From an uncultured Pelagibacteraceae bacterium (GTDB lineage Bacteria > Pseudomonadota > Alphaproteobacteria > Pelagibacterales > Pelagibacteraceae), in NCBI GenBank assembly GCA_902594655.1, contig CACJMW010000006.1:1-49113 (forward strand): a stretch of DNA of 49,113 nucleotides, given 5' to 3'. How positions within the stretch are numbered: position 1 is the stretch's first letter; each line of letters opens with the position of its first letter. The translations under genes were made by a program, and so were the position numbers. The notes under the pieces are model-generated. The model saw only the letters and a list, made by a program, of their open reading frames with translations, was not told the DNA's origin and did not search any database. Shown here piece after piece: positions 24,464 to 34,170 of this stretch.

Positions 24464-26146
24464 TTATTTATAAATTGTTTCAATTTTTGGCATCAATCTC
24501 AATAACTCTTTTGTATATTCATGTTTTGGGTTTTGAAATAATTCTTCAGAATTAGATATTTCACACAATTTACCATTTTTTAATACACCTATTCTATCAC
24601 ACATTTGTCGAACTACTGGTAAATCATGACTAATAAACAGTATTGTTAAATTTAATTGTTCCTGAAGATCTTTTAATAAATTTAAAATTTGCGCTTGAAT
24701 ACTTACATCTAAAGCTGAAGTAGGCTCATCACATACCAATAACCTTGGTTGTGTAGCTAACGCTCTTGCAATTGAAATTCTTTGTCTCTGGCCACCAGAA
24801 AATTCATGGGGATATCTAGTTGATGAATTTGCTGATAACTCAACAGATTCTAGCAAATCAAAAATATAATTTTTTAGATCCATATTTTTTATTGATGGAT
24901 TATGAAGTTTTATAGGTTCTGCGATTATATCTTCAACTTTTAATCTACCATTTAAAGAAGAATAAGGATCTTGAAAAATCATTTGAATTTGTTTTCTAAA
25001 TTTCATCATTTCTTTATTCTTTTTAATTTTTGTAATGCAGTTTTTATCAAAGAAAATATCACCAGAACTTGGCTTAAATAAATTAACAATCATTTTAGCA
25101 ATTGTTGATTTTCCACTTCCACTTTCTCCAACAAGACCAAATGACTCACCTTCCATAATTTTAAATGAAACATCATTTACTGCCATTACTATATTTTTTG
25201 AATTTTCTGTAAAAAAATTGTCATCAAAAGATTTATGTAAATTTTTTACCTCAACTAAATCTTGTTTGGTAATCTGCTTTTTAGTCCATCTATTTAAAAT
25301 TTTAATGTTTGTTTCTTGATTCAATTTATTTTCCTTTTCAATTATTATAAATCTAGATATTTTTTTATTTGTTGGTGGTACCGAACTTACTAAACTTTTA
25401 GTATAAATCTCCTTAGGTTTGGTCAAAATTTCTTTAGTAAAACCTATTTCAACAAGATTTCCGTTTTTCATCACGGCAACTCTATCTGTTGTCTCGGCTA
25501 TCACACCCATGTCATGTGTTATTAAAATTACAGCTAAATTTCTTTCATTTGTAAGTTTCTTAATCAAATCAAGTATTTGTGATTGAATTGAAACATCTAG
25601 AGCTGTTGTTGGTTCATCTGCGATAAGAAGTTCGGGCTCACAGCATAAGGCTAATGAGATAACAACTCTCTGCCTCATTCCTCCAGAAAATTGATGAGGA
25701 TAATTATTAAATCTTTGTTCCGCATCTTTTATTCCAACTTCTTTTAACAAATTTATTGCTTTATTTTTTGCTTGTTCATTATCCAATTTTAGATGTGTTT
25801 GTATAGTTTCAACTAATTGTTCACCAATAGTAAAAATTGGATTTAAAGAAGTTTGAGGGTCTTGAAAAATTAGACCAATTTTTTTTCCTCTATATTTAAT
25901 AATATTTTCAGGATCATCATGAATATTAATTTCTCCAAGATGAATTGTTCCATTAGAAACTTTCCCCGGTTCATCAATTAAATTAATTATTGCATTTCCA
26001 ACTGTACTTTTACCTGATCCAGACTCACCCACTAATCCTAAAATTTCACCTTTACTTACCTCAATATTTATATTTTTGGCAGCATGAACCGTTTCTCTTC
26101 TCATTTTATAATCAACACTTAAATTATTTATTTTTAAAAAACTCAT
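24464..26146 (-). CDS. Peptide/opine-type ABC transporter, fused double ATPase
   Basis: A 560-residue cytoplasmic protein holding two complete ABC ATPase domains in tandem, equivalent to DppD plus DppF (as in GsiA). Walker A GESGSGKST occurs at residues 40-48 and again at 340-348. Signature motifs are FSGGMRQR near 153 and FSGGQRQR in the second half, with Walker B LLIADEPT and LLVCDEPT. Both halves have oligopeptide-type C-terminal extensions. It powers the import system of the permeases and binding protein encoded upstream and overlaps the DppC-type gene by 1 bp. The ligand (peptide, opine, glutathione or other) is not evident. Confidence 0.95.
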   Translation of the reverse strand: MSFLKINNLSVDYKMRRETVHAAKNINIEVSKGEILGLVGESGSGKSTVGNAIINLIDEPGKVSNGTIHLGEINIHDDPENIIKYRGKKIGLIFQDPQTSLNPIFTIGEQLVETIQTHLKLDNEQAKNKAINLLKEVGIKDAEQRFNNYPHQFSGGMRQRVVISLALCCEPELLIADEPTTALDVSIQSQILDLIKKLTNERNLAVILITHDMGVIAETTDRVAVMKNGNLVEIGFTKEILTKPKEIYTKSLVSSVPPTNKKISRFIIIEKENKLNQETNIKILNRWTKKQITKQDLVEVKNLHKSFDDNFFTENSKNIVMAVNDVSFKIMEGESFGLVGESGSGKSTIAKMIVNLFKPSSGDIFFDKNCITKIKKNKEMMKFRKQIQMIFQDPYSSLNGRLKVEDIIAEPIKLHNPSIKNMDLKNYIFDLLESVELSANSSTRYPHEFSGGQRQRISIARALATQPRLLVCDEPTSALDVSIQAQILNLLKDLQEQLNLTILFISHDLPVVRQMCDRIGVLKNGKLCEISNSEELFQNPKHEYTKELLRLMPKIETIYK

Positions 26147-27072
26147 TAATTTAATTTTGGATTAAGTGTATCTCTCATCCAGTCTCCTAAAAGATTAATT
26201 GAAAAAGCTAATAAAACTAAAAAAATTGCTGGAAAAAAAGTTATCCACCACTCACCAGAAAATAAAAAATCATTACCTAGTCGTATAAGTGTTCCAAGGG
26301 ATGGAGTTGTTGGTGGAACACCAACACCTAAAAAACTAAGAGTTGCCTCGGCTAAAATTGCTAAGGCGAGTCCTATTGTTCCTATTACTAAAATTGGTCT
26401 CATTATATTTGGCAAAATATGTTTGAACATAACAACCAAATTTGAAACTCCAATAATAGTTGAGGCTGATACATAATCTTTATTTTTTTCAACAAGAGTT
26501 GCTGCTCTTGAAACTCTTGCAAACTGTGGCCATTCTGAAATCCCTATTGCAAAAATTAAAACATAAATTGCCATATCATCATGCATTTCTCTTGAGATAA
26601 TTCCTCTTGCAATTCCATCAACTAGCAATGCCATCAAAATACTTGGAACTGTTAATTGAACATCTGTTAATCTCATAACAAACATTTCATACTTACCTCC
26701 AAAATATCCAGCAGTTAAACCCAATGTAACACCTAAAACTAGACTAAATATAATTGCAGAAAAACCTACAATTAAAGAAATTCGTGATCCATAAAGAATT
26801 GTTGAAAGCATATCTCTACCTTGACCGTCCGTTCCAAGTATAAATTTAGAAAGACCATCTTCTGTCCATGAAGGTGGAGTAAATGCTTCCATTAAAGATA
26901 ACGAAGATGGATCAAAAGGATTGTATGGAACAACTAGCTCTACAAAAAAAGAACAAAAGAATATAATGGCTAATATAATTGAAGAAACTATAGCTGTTGG
27001 TGATTTTTTGAAGCTAAAATAAACATCGCTATTTCTTATTCTATTAATAAAATTTGATTTATTATTATCCAC
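26146..27072 (-). CDS. Peptide-type ABC transporter permease (DppC family)
   Basis: A 308-residue inner-membrane protein with six helices. The N-terminal part has the large periplasmic loop with the ILGTDGQGRDMLSTILYGSR motif (HPLGTDxxGRD type) that identifies the DppC branch. The EAA-like cytoplasmic loop (ASTIIGVSNLVVMFKHILPN) docks on the ATPase. It pairs with the DppB-type permease and overlaps that gene by 8 bp and the ATPase gene by 1 bp. Confidence 0.94.
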   Translation of the reverse strand: MDNNKSNFINRIRNSDVYFSFKKSPTAIVSSIILAIIFFCSFFVELVVPYNPFDPSSLSLMEAFTPPSWTEDGLSKFILGTDGQGRDMLSTILYGSRISLIVGFSAIIFSLVLGVTLGLTAGYFGGKYEMFVMRLTDVQLTVPSILMALLVDGIARGIISREMHDDMAIYVLIFAIGISEWPQFARVSRAATLVEKNKDYVSASTIIGVSNLVVMFKHILPNIMRPILVIGTIGLALAILAEATLSFLGVGVPPTTPSLGTLIRLGNDFLFSGEWWITFFPAIFLVLLAFSINLLGDWMRDTLNPKLN

Positions 27073-28048
27073 TTGCCGCCTCCGCTTTTACTCTAATACG
27101 TGGATCAATAAAGTAATACAAAATATCAACAATAAAATTTATCATTACAAATACAAAAGCAATAAAAAATAGATAAGCTGACATTATTGGTATATCAACA
27201 AACTGAACAGCTTGGATAAATAAAAATCCCATACCAGGCCATTGAAAGACAGTTTCTGTAATTATTGAAAATGCGATTAATGTACCAATATTAATTCCAG
27301 CAATAGTAATTACTGGTATCAATCCATTTTTTAAAGCATGTTTATAATAAATGCTTTTTTCACTAAGACCTCTTGCTTTAGCAAATTTAATATAATCAGT
27401 TTGAAGTATTTCCATCATTTCTGCCCGCACTAGTCTAATAATATAGGTCATTTGAAAAAGACTTAGAGTAACTGAAGGTAGTATTATTGCCTTTAGTCCT
27501 GTCAAAGTTAAAAATCCTGTAGACCAAAATCCAAGATCTACAACCTCACCTCTTCCAAAAGATGGTAAAACTCCAAGAATAACTGCAAAAAGATATATAA
27601 ATAATATTCCTATAACAAAAGTTGGAAGTGAAACTCCTAATAAGGATATTGCTAATATAATATCGCTGAAAAGTCCTTTTCGGTTAATCCCAGTATAAAC
27701 TCCAAGCAGAGTTCCTGATACAAGTGCAATTAAAGCTGAAATTAAAACCAACTCAATTGTTGCTGGCAATCTTTCGGTAATTAACTCTGAAACAGGTCTT
27801 CGTAATTGGTATGATATTCCAAACTCTCCTTTTGTAGCATTTACTACAAATCTTGAAAATTGAACATATACAGGATCATTTAAACCTAAAGATTCTCGGA
27901 GTTGGGATCTTTCTTCATCGGAAGTTTCCTCTCCTACCATATTGTTAATTGGATCGCCTACAAAATTAAATAATGAAAATGAAACAAAAGCAACGATCAA
28001 CATAACTATTGCTGACTGAAACAGACGTTTAAAAAAATATTTAATCAA
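27065..28048 (-). CDS. Peptide-type ABC transporter permease (DppB family)
   Basis: A 327-residue inner-membrane protein with six helices. The N-terminal FFKRLFQSAIVMLIV and the QFSRFVVNATKGEFGISY segment are typical of DppB. The coupling loop contains FAKARGLSEKSIYYKHALKN. It starts the permease part of the operon after a 14-bp stem-loop that follows the binding protein gene. Confidence 0.94.
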   Translation of the reverse strand: MIKYFFKRLFQSAIVMLIVAFVSFSLFNFVGDPINNMVGEETSDEERSQLRESLGLNDPVYVQFSRFVVNATKGEFGISYQLRRPVSELITERLPATIELVLISALIALVSGTLLGVYTGINRKGLFSDIILAISLLGVSLPTFVIGILFIYLFAVILGVLPSFGRGEVVDLGFWSTGFLTLTGLKAIILPSVTLSLFQMTYIIRLVRAEMMEILQTDYIKFAKARGLSEKSIYYKHALKNGLIPVITIAGINIGTLIAFSIITETVFQWPGMGFLFIQAVQFVDIPIMSAYLFFIAFVFVMINFIVDILYYFIDPRIRVKAEAASG

Positions 28049-28064
28049 TTTGTGAGAACTTAAG

Positions 28065-28095
28065 TTACAAGCCCTTTTAAAAAAAGGGCTTGTAA
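28065..28095 (-). other. Stem-loop between binding protein and permease genes
   Basis: TTACAAGCCCTTTT (28065-28078) pairs perfectly with AAAAGGGCTTGTAA (28082-28095), a 14-bp stem with a 3-base loop. On the leftward transcript no T-run follows, so it is more likely an mRNA 3'-end stabiliser or weak attenuator that keeps the binding protein more abundant than the permeases than a full terminator. Confidence 0.7.
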
Positions 28096-28104
28096 TAGAT
28101 TAAT

Positions 28105-29664
28105 TTAATTTACTTTAGAAAACCTAAATAATGGTTCATTATTTGGTCTAATAGGAACATCTACATTTGATTTAGATGCCCAAGAAATCACTTGGTGGTG
28201 TAAAGGAAGATAAGAAATATCATCTTTTACAATTTCCCAAGCTTTTGCAATTGCAGCATTTCTCTTATCTAAATCAACTTCACCTTCCATGACTCTTATA
28301 GCAGAATCAACATCTGCGTTACTAAAGTTAACTTTATTCCAGCTAGCTCCAGTTTCATATAAGTAATGGAAAACATAGTGACTGTCTAAAGTAGGAACAC
28401 CCCAACCTAACATGTAAAAATCTCCTTGGTCATCCTTAAGTTCTTTAAAGTGTTTGCTTTTTGTTTGAGCAAATAGGTTTACTTTAACTCCTATTTTTCC
28501 AAGCATACCGACAACAGCTGTACAAATAGCTTCGTCATTTACATATCTGTCATTTGGACATCTTAACTCTACTTCAAACCCGTCAGGATATCCTGCATCT
28601 GCTAATAATTGCTTCGCAGCATCAACATCGTACGGAAGTCTTTTATCAAGTGCTTTTGTGTAACCTGTAACTCCTGGGAAAGTTATTATTCCTGCAGGTT
28701 CACTCAAACCTCTCATAACTTTCTTCTTAATTGCTTCGATATCTATTGCTTGGTAAAGCGCTTGTCTTACTTCTTTTTTCTTAAATGGATTGTCGCCAGT
28801 ATTTCCAGATCTTAATTGATCAGCAGCTTGATCCATTCCAAGGAAAATTGTTCTCATTTGTGGAGTACTTTCAACCTTGTGACCAGCAGATGAAGATATT
28901 CTATTCAAGTCTTGCACTGGTGCATCAGTAACAATATCAATTTCTCCTGATAATAATGCAGCAACTCTAGTTGCGGCATTCTTAATTGGAAGTAATTGTA
29001 TTTCAGTAATGTTATGTTCAACATCACCCCACCATTTTTTATTCTTTTTGAAAACCGTTTTAGTATTTGGTTCTCTTAACGTAATTTTAAATGGTCCAGT
29101 ACCCATGGCATTTACAGCTGAAAATGTTTCTTGACCAGCATCCCAATTTTGCGGTGCTGTAGCAAAGTTTTCATTTGACCATTGTTTTGACATTACAAAT
29201 ATATTTGAAAGTTGGTTCAAAAGAATCGGGTTTGGTTTACTTGTTTTAATTTGAACTGTGTAATCATCAATAGCTTTAACTGATGAGATAGTGCTAATAT
29301 ACTCCTTGAAGTCTGAAGTTGGTTGTTTTGCTCTTAAAATACTAAAAACAACATCTTCCGAAGTCATCGGTTGCCCGTTAGAAAACTTAACATCTTCTCT
29401 TAAGAAAAAGTACCATGTATTTGGATCAACGGCTTTCCACTTTGTTGCTAATTGTGGTCCAATTGACATGTCTAATCCTCTAGTAACAAGTGCTTCATAA
29501 ACTTGTCTTGATACTTGAGTTGTTGGACCTTCGTTTTGTGCATGAGGATCAAGTGTTAAACTATCTCCTTGCATTGACCATTTAATAGTTTTTGCAAATG
29601 CAGTATTTGAAGCAAAAATTAATAAAATAGCCAAAAGAATTTTTGATAAAAATCTAAAATTCAT
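28105..29664 (-). CDS. Peptide-type ABC transporter substrate-binding protein (SBP family 5)
   Basis: A 519-residue periplasmic protein. The signal peptide is at residues 1-24 (LLAILLIFASNTAFA), followed by TIKWSMQGDSLTLDPHAQNEG, the usual family 5 start, and a VKFSNGQPMTSEDVVFS signature. I choose the ATG at 29664 with GGAGGGG five bases upstream; a TTG four codons earlier lies on that ribosome site. It delivers a ligand to the DppBC-type permeases encoded downstream. The ligand cannot be deduced; peptides, opines, nickel and glutathione all occur in this family. Confidence 0.94.
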   Translation of the reverse strand: MNFRFLSKILLAILLIFASNTAFAKTIKWSMQGDSLTLDPHAQNEGPTTQVSRQVYEALVTRGLDMSIGPQLATKWKAVDPNTWYFFLREDVKFSNGQPMTSEDVVFSILRAKQPTSDFKEYISTISSVKAIDDYTVQIKTSKPNPILLNQLSNIFVMSKQWSNENFATAPQNWDAGQETFSAVNAMGTGPFKITLREPNTKTVFKKNKKWWGDVEHNITEIQLLPIKNAATRVAALLSGEIDIVTDAPVQDLNRISSSAGHKVESTPQMRTIFLGMDQAADQLRSGNTGDNPFKKKEVRQALYQAIDIEAIKKKVMRGLSEPAGIITFPGVTGYTKALDKRLPYDVDAAKQLLADAGYPDGFEVELRCPNDRYVNDEAICTAVVGMLGKIGVKVNLFAQTKSKHFKELKDDQGDFYMLGWGVPTLDSHYVFHYLYETGASWNKVNFSNADVDSAIRVMEGEVDLDKRNAAIAKAWEIVKDDISYLPLHHQVISWASKSNVDVPIRPNNEPLFRFSKVN

Positions 29665-29728
29665 TTTCCCCTCCAATATTTTTTTTTTTAAGTGTATTTA
29701 GAAAAATTTGAAAAGGAAAGGTGATTTA

Positions 29729-30454
29729 TTAAGCGAGTTTTTTGAAATTTTTGTACAAAATCTCAGAATATTTATTCATATCTGCCATATTTTCTTTAGC
29801 GGACTGATCAAATTTATCTAATGCTCCCGGTCCAAATTGTTTCTCTAACGCAGATTTATATTCTGGAACGCACCCCCACTCATTTACAGTTGAGTCTTTT
29901 ATTTCTATATGAAATTGAATTCCATAAGCATGATTTTGATATTTAAAAATTTGATATTTAGTGATTGCAGAAGATGCTATTAATGTAACATCTTTATTAT
30001 TTTCTAAATTCCTTACTTCATAAGAATGCCACTGAAGTGATTTAATTTGATTAGGAAATGAAAAAAATAAACTATCCTTCTTTTTTTTATTTTCAAGAAA
30101 ATCTATATTTAAAATTCCTATTTCAGATGATTCTGATCTTACAACTTTCCCACCAATAGCCTCTCCAAGTAATTGACACCCCAAACAAAAACCTAGGTAT
30201 GGTTTTTTTAGTTCAACGACAAATTCTTTTATTCTTTTTTTTTCGTTTATTAACCACGGGTAATCATTTTCCATCCAAGTATCCATTGGACCTCCCATAC
30301 AAAACATTGCATCAAATTTAGAGAGATTATTTGGGATTTTTTCACCTTCATCTAATTCGATAGTGGTTAAATTTATATTATCTTTGATCATTAAATCTTT
30401 TATATAACCTGGATCTTCTATTTTGATATGTTGTAAAACTATTACGTTTTTCAT
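29729..30454 (-). CDS. Class I glutamine amidotransferase-like protein
   Basis: A 241-residue stand-alone amidotransferase domain. The catalytic triad is visible as the nucleophile in YLGFCLGCQLLGEAIGG, the histidine in YGIQFHIEI and the following glutamate. The GGPMDTWMENDYPWL segment is typical of GMP-synthase-like GATase1 proteins. It may hydrolyse glutamine for an unknown partner or a gamma-glutamyl compound. It overlaps the HisN-like gene by 4 bp, so the two are cotranscribed. No synthetase domain is attached. Confidence 0.87.
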   Translation of the reverse strand: MKNVIVLQHIKIEDPGYIKDLMIKDNINLTTIELDEGEKIPNNLSKFDAMFCMGGPMDTWMENDYPWLINEKKRIKEFVVELKKPYLGFCLGCQLLGEAIGGKVVRSESSEIGILNIDFLENKKKKDSLFFSFPNQIKSLQWHSYEVRNLENNKDVTLIASSAITKYQIFKYQNHAYGIQFHIEIKDSTVNEWGCVPEYKSALEKQFGPGALDKFDQSAKENMADMNKYSEILYKNFKKLA

Positions 30455-31248
30455 TTTAAAGCTGGTTTAAGAAGCTTAAGAATTTTTAAATGATTAACTT
30501 TATTATTTGAGACAACTATATTACCAGCTAATACTGGATCTTTATTATCCCAAGTTGTTACGACTCCTCCTGCCGCATTGATAATTGGTATTAATGGATG
30601 AATATCCCAAATTTTATTTGCACATTGAACGACAACATCTACTCTACCTTCAGCAAGCTGAGCATATGTTAATGCATCAAAGCATGGAAATTGCATTTTT
30701 TTTAGAAATTTTTTAATTTTTAATTGCTTATGTATTGGTAACCATCCATGAAAAGCAGCAGCTAATTTTATATTTTTAAAATTAATTTTTTTATTTACTT
30801 TAAGTTTTCTTTTTTTTTTATTTTCATAAACATATGCAGTGGTTTTATTTATATTCATATAAAATTTTTTTAATTTAGGAAAATTTGCCAAACCTAATAC
30901 TGGTCTACCTTTATGATTTAGCGAAATCAAATTACTCCAAGTTGGGTTACCTGAAACGTAAGATCTTGTTCCATCAATTGGATCAATAATCCATGTAAAT
31001 TCACTTTCGTTTTTGCTTTTTCCAAACTCTTCTCCAATAATTTGGTGAGTCGGAAATCTTTTTTTAATTTCTTTTCTTATAAATTTCTCAAAGGCTCTGT
31101 CAGATGTCGTTACTGGGTCATATCCTTTACCCTTAAGCTTATTATAAATAACAAAGTTTTTATCTAATTTTTTGTAATAAAATCTTGTTAATTTGAAAGA
31201 CAAAGATTTTAAAAAATTTGAATATGTTTGATAATTTTTAGAGTCCAT
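30451..31248 (-). CDS. Inositol-monophosphatase family phosphatase, HisN (histidinol-phosphatase)-like
   Basis: A 265-residue magnesium-dependent phosphatase. Metal-binding motifs are GEEFG (about residue 75), IDPIDGTRSY (about 92-101) and a C-terminal WDIHPLIPIINAAGG. That last form, with two adjacent isoleucine-rich stretches, resembles the histidinol-phosphatase branch (HisN) more than inositol or CysQ phosphatases. It may dephosphorylate histidinol phosphate in histidine synthesis, yet no other his gene lies in the window. It is divergent from the dioxygenase gene and coupled to the amidotransferase. Confidence 0.82.
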   Translation of the reverse strand: MDSKNYQTYSNFLKSLSFKLTRFYYKKLDKNFVIYNKLKGKGYDPVTTSDRAFEKFIRKEIKKRFPTHQIIGEEFGKSKNESEFTWIIDPIDGTRSYVSGNPTWSNLISLNHKGRPVLGLANFPKLKKFYMNINKTTAYVYENKKKRKLKVNKKINFKNIKLAAAFHGWLPIHKQLKIKKFLKKMQFPCFDALTYAQLAEGRVDVVVQCANKIWDIHPLIPIINAAGGVVTTWDNKDPVLAGNIVVSNNKVNHLKILKLLKPALK

Positions 31249-31311
31249 TTTTACTTCTACTATTTAATTTATCTTGATTAAAGCGAAATTTTAAATAATC
31301 CTTAGACTTAA

Positions 31312-32424
31312 ATGAAAATTGAACTCATAAATAATAAAAAAGTTATTTTAGAAGCTGATGGAACAAAAAAGGAGATACATCCTTTTTGGTTAAGAGAAAG
31401 AGTTTCCGAAAGTGAACATCTGGACCCGGGAACACAACAAAGATTGTTTGATCCCGCAACGATGAATTTTAAAATTGATATTGATGAAGCTAATATAGAT
31501 GGAGAATATTTAAAAATTAAATTTAACGACGGTATTAGTTCTAAATATGAAATTAAAAAATTATCATCTGAATTTGCTGGCATTGATAACGAGTTAGACT
31601 CAATAGAAAAAATTCAATGGGATTGTAATCTAAAAAATATTAAGAATTTTGAATATAATGATAGATTTTTTGACTCTAAAGAAATGTATGAAATGCTTAT
31701 TTCATTTTACAAATATGGTTTTGTAATAATTAAAAATATTCCAACAAAAAATAATTTTTTAATTCAATTTGGAAATTCTATAGGAAGTGTCAAAAGAACA
31801 AATTTTGGGGAGCACTTTGATGTCAAATCTAAACCTAATCCAAATGATTTAGCTTACACAGGACTTCATTTAACTCCTCATACTGATAACCCATATAGAA
31901 ATCCTCTTCCACCATGTATTCAAATTCTTCATTGTATTGAAAATGACGTAAGTGGTGGTTACTCAACATTAGTTGATGGATATACAGTTTCAGAGTTGCT
32001 TAAGAAAGAAAACCCAAAATATTACAACATTCTTTCATCTATAAAAGTAAGATTTAGATTTATTGATAAAGATGTAGTTCTAGAAAGTTGGTCAGAATTA
32101 ATTCATCTTGATCAAAATAAAAAATTCAAAAGTGTAAGATTCAGTACACGTTTAGATTATGTTCCGATTTTAGAAAAAAAAGAATTAGAACTCTATTATG
32201 AAGCAAGAAAATATTTATCTGAATTATATAATTCTAATAAATACAGAATAGAATTTAAATTGATGCCTGGAGATTTAATGATGATGGACAATCATAGGCT
32301 ACTACATGGAAGAACTGCATTTAATCCAAACGAAGGAAGAAGATTTTTACAAGGGTGTTATCTAGATTTTGACAGTACCGAAGGTAAATTAAGACATCTT
32401 AAGCGCAAGTTTGGAATAAACTAA
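31312..32424 (+). CDS. Gamma-butyrobetaine-dioxygenase-like (TauD superfamily) enzyme
   Basis: A 370-residue Fe(II)/2-oxoglutarate dioxygenase. The N-terminal DUF971-like domain (about residues 1-95) keeps the HPFWLRER and TQQRLFDP blocks. The catalytic TauD domain follows, with the iron ligands His-X-Asp in LTPHTDNPYRN (about residues 188-198) and the distal His in HRLLHGRTAF. Gamma-butyrobetaine and trimethyllysine hydroxylases share this two-domain plan. The cysteine ligands of the N-terminal zinc site are absent. The substrate is therefore uncertain. It converges with the methyltransferase gene (4-bp overlap). Confidence 0.83.
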   Translation: MKIELINNKKVILEADGTKKEIHPFWLRERVSESEHLDPGTQQRLFDPATMNFKIDIDEANIDGEYLKIKFNDGISSKYEIKKLSSEFAGIDNELDSIEKIQWDCNLKNIKNFEYNDRFFDSKEMYEMLISFYKYGFVIIKNIPTKNNFLIQFGNSIGSVKRTNFGEHFDVKSKPNPNDLAYTGLHLTPHTDNPYRNPLPPCIQILHCIENDVSGGYSTLVDGYTVSELLKKENPKYYNILSSIKVRFRFIDKDVVLESWSELIHLDQNKKFKSVRFSTRLDYVPILEKKELELYYEARKYLSELYNSNKYRIEFKLMPGDLMMMDNHRLLHGRTAFNPNEGRRFLQGCYLDFDSTEGKLRHLKRKFGIN

Positions 32425-33449
32425 AAATAATTTAATTTCTTAAAAGCTAAAGTTTTTGAAAGATAAGCATTTTTACAATAATACATTTTTAGACCAAATT
32501 TTTCTGCAGCATTAACTAAGTCTTCTCTTATATATTTAGAATAATAAGGTTCATGTGTTGAATATGGAAAAAATTCCAATAATGGGTCAAGAATATAGTT
32601 ATCTCCAAGCTGAAGTGAGTCTGTTAAAATGAAAATTCCGTCTTTTTTAAGTACTCTAGATATTTCTGAAAAAATCTTTGATCTTATAGCAGAAGGAACC
32701 TCATGAAATAAGTAAACCGAATTTATAATATCGAAAGATTCATTTTCAAAAGGTAAATCCTCACCTTTGCAATTTTTATAATTTATATTATTAAATTTTT
32801 TTAATTTTTTTTTTGCGACCTCTAAATATGCTTTGGAAATATCCGAACAAGTAATATTTAATTTTGGAAAATTATACTTTATTGTTTTAATAAATTCACC
32901 AGATCCTGTTCCTACATCTAAGAAATTTAAGTTTTCATCATTATTTTCTAGATATTCGATAATTGGTAATAAAGAAAATCTTCTCATTGTGGCTGCTGAT
33001 CCAGAAAATAATGTTTCTACTTGAAATTCGTATAAATTAGCTGAATTTTCACTAAGATAACCATCGGTTTGGTAATGAAAGTTTCTTAAAAAGTATTTTG
33101 GCAAATCTTTATTTTTTTCATTTAAATCTTTAAATTTTTTTTCAGTTCTTCTTTTGTCAATTTTAGGGAGATCCATAAAAAAATTAAAACTTCCTTTAAA
33201 TATATTAGCAAAATCATTCACATTAGTTTTTGGAATTTTATATTTTTTTTGATTTATATATTTTCTCTCTTCATTAAATAACTTTATCATTTCATAAAAT
33301 AATTTTTTGCCTGATGGCATCTTTTTAAAAAAAGGTGGTGGATTTTGACGATCTATTTTAATTGGAGTTGCATATTTAAATGAAATTAAATAATGCGTTG
33401 AATACCAAACAAATTTTGTTGACTGACCAATTAAATAGCTCAAAGACAT
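32421..33449 (-). CDS. SAM-dependent methyltransferase, class I, with N-terminal extension
   Basis: A 342-residue protein. The first 120 or so residues form a basic, lysine-rich region (SGKKLFYEMIKLFNEERKY) that is not part of the core fold. The Rossmann methyltransferase domain starts near residue 170 with motif I NFLDVGTGSGEFIKTIK, then DLPFENESFDIINSVYLFHE (motifs II-III) and VLKKDGIFILTDS. Small-molecule methylation is likely; the substrate is unknown. It is the last gene of the long leftward unit that includes ccdA, ppc and iolD. Confidence 0.83.
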   Translation of the reverse strand: MSLSYLIGQSTKFVWYSTHYLISFKYATPIKIDRQNPPPFFKKMPSGKKLFYEMIKLFNEERKYINQKKYKIPKTNVNDFANIFKGSFNFFMDLPKIDKRRTEKKFKDLNEKNKDLPKYFLRNFHYQTDGYLSENSANLYEFQVETLFSGSAATMRRFSLLPIIEYLENNDENLNFLDVGTGSGEFIKTIKYNFPKLNITCSDISKAYLEVAKKKLKKFNNINYKNCKGEDLPFENESFDIINSVYLFHEVPSAIRSKIFSEISRVLKKDGIFILTDSLQLGDNYILDPLLEFFPYSTHEPYYSKYIREDLVNAAEKFGLKMYYCKNAYLSKTLAFKKLNYF

Positions 33450-33464
33450 TATTAATTATAACCC

Positions 33465-34169
33465 TTAGCCAAGTTTTTGTAAAATAGGAAAATACTCAAT
33501 CAAATAAAAACCTAATGCCTGTAATTGATTTGTTAAAATTAAGATGCCAGTAACTAAAAGTAAATATCCACTAATATTTATAATTATTTTCATTTTTGAT
33601 TTAAGTTTATCAGAAACACCTATAAATTTTTGTATTAATAATCCAGAAAGAATAAAAGGAATTGCCAGTCCTAATGAATAAAAACATAATAAAATTATAC
33701 CTCTAAATAAAGATTCTTCTGTAGTTGCTAAAACTAGTATTGATCCTAATATTGGTCCAATACAAGGTGTCCAACCAAATCCAAAAGCCATTCCCAGTAA
33801 AATTGGAGCAAAAAAACTCTTATTATTTGATACCTGAAATCTTTTTTCATAGTTAAAAAATTTCAAGTTTAAAAAACCTAATATATGTAAAGAGAAAATT
33901 ATTATTACTATTCCTGCTGTAATTCTAAGTTCATTTGAATAACTTAAAAACAATTGACCAATAAATGTTGCGGCTGCTCCAAAAAGTACAAATACAATTG
34001 AAAATCCGGCTGTAAAAAATATTAGGGGAGATAACTTAATCTTTGTTTCTAAAAGTTCATTATATGTAGTTCCAGAAATATATGAAATATAACCAGGTAT
34101 TAACGGTAATACACAAGGTGATAAAAAACTAATTAAACCTGCACCAAAAGCTATCAATATTTCTGTCAT
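33465..34169 (-). CDS. ccdA: CcdA/DsbD-like cytochrome c biogenesis protein
   Basis: A 234-residue protein with six predicted membrane helices. It has the paired cysteine segments of the family: LSPCVLPLIPGYISYISG at residues 18-35 and GWTPCIGPILGS near 132-143. It carries reducing power from cytoplasmic thioredoxin across the inner membrane, usually for cytochrome c assembly. It is located between ppc (1-bp gap) and the methyltransferase (15-bp gap) in one operon. Confidence 0.92.
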   Translation of the reverse strand: MTEILIAFGAGLISFLSPCVLPLIPGYISYISGTTYNELLETKIKLSPLIFFTAGFSIVFVLFGAAATFIGQLFLSYSNELRITAGIVIIIFSLHILGFLNLKFFNYEKRFQVSNNKSFFAPILLGMAFGFGWTPCIGPILGSILVLATTEESLFRGIILLCFYSLGLAIPFILSGLLIQKFIGVSDKLKSKMKIIINISGYLLLVTGILILTNQLQALGFYLIEYFPILQKLG

Positions 34170-34170
34170 A

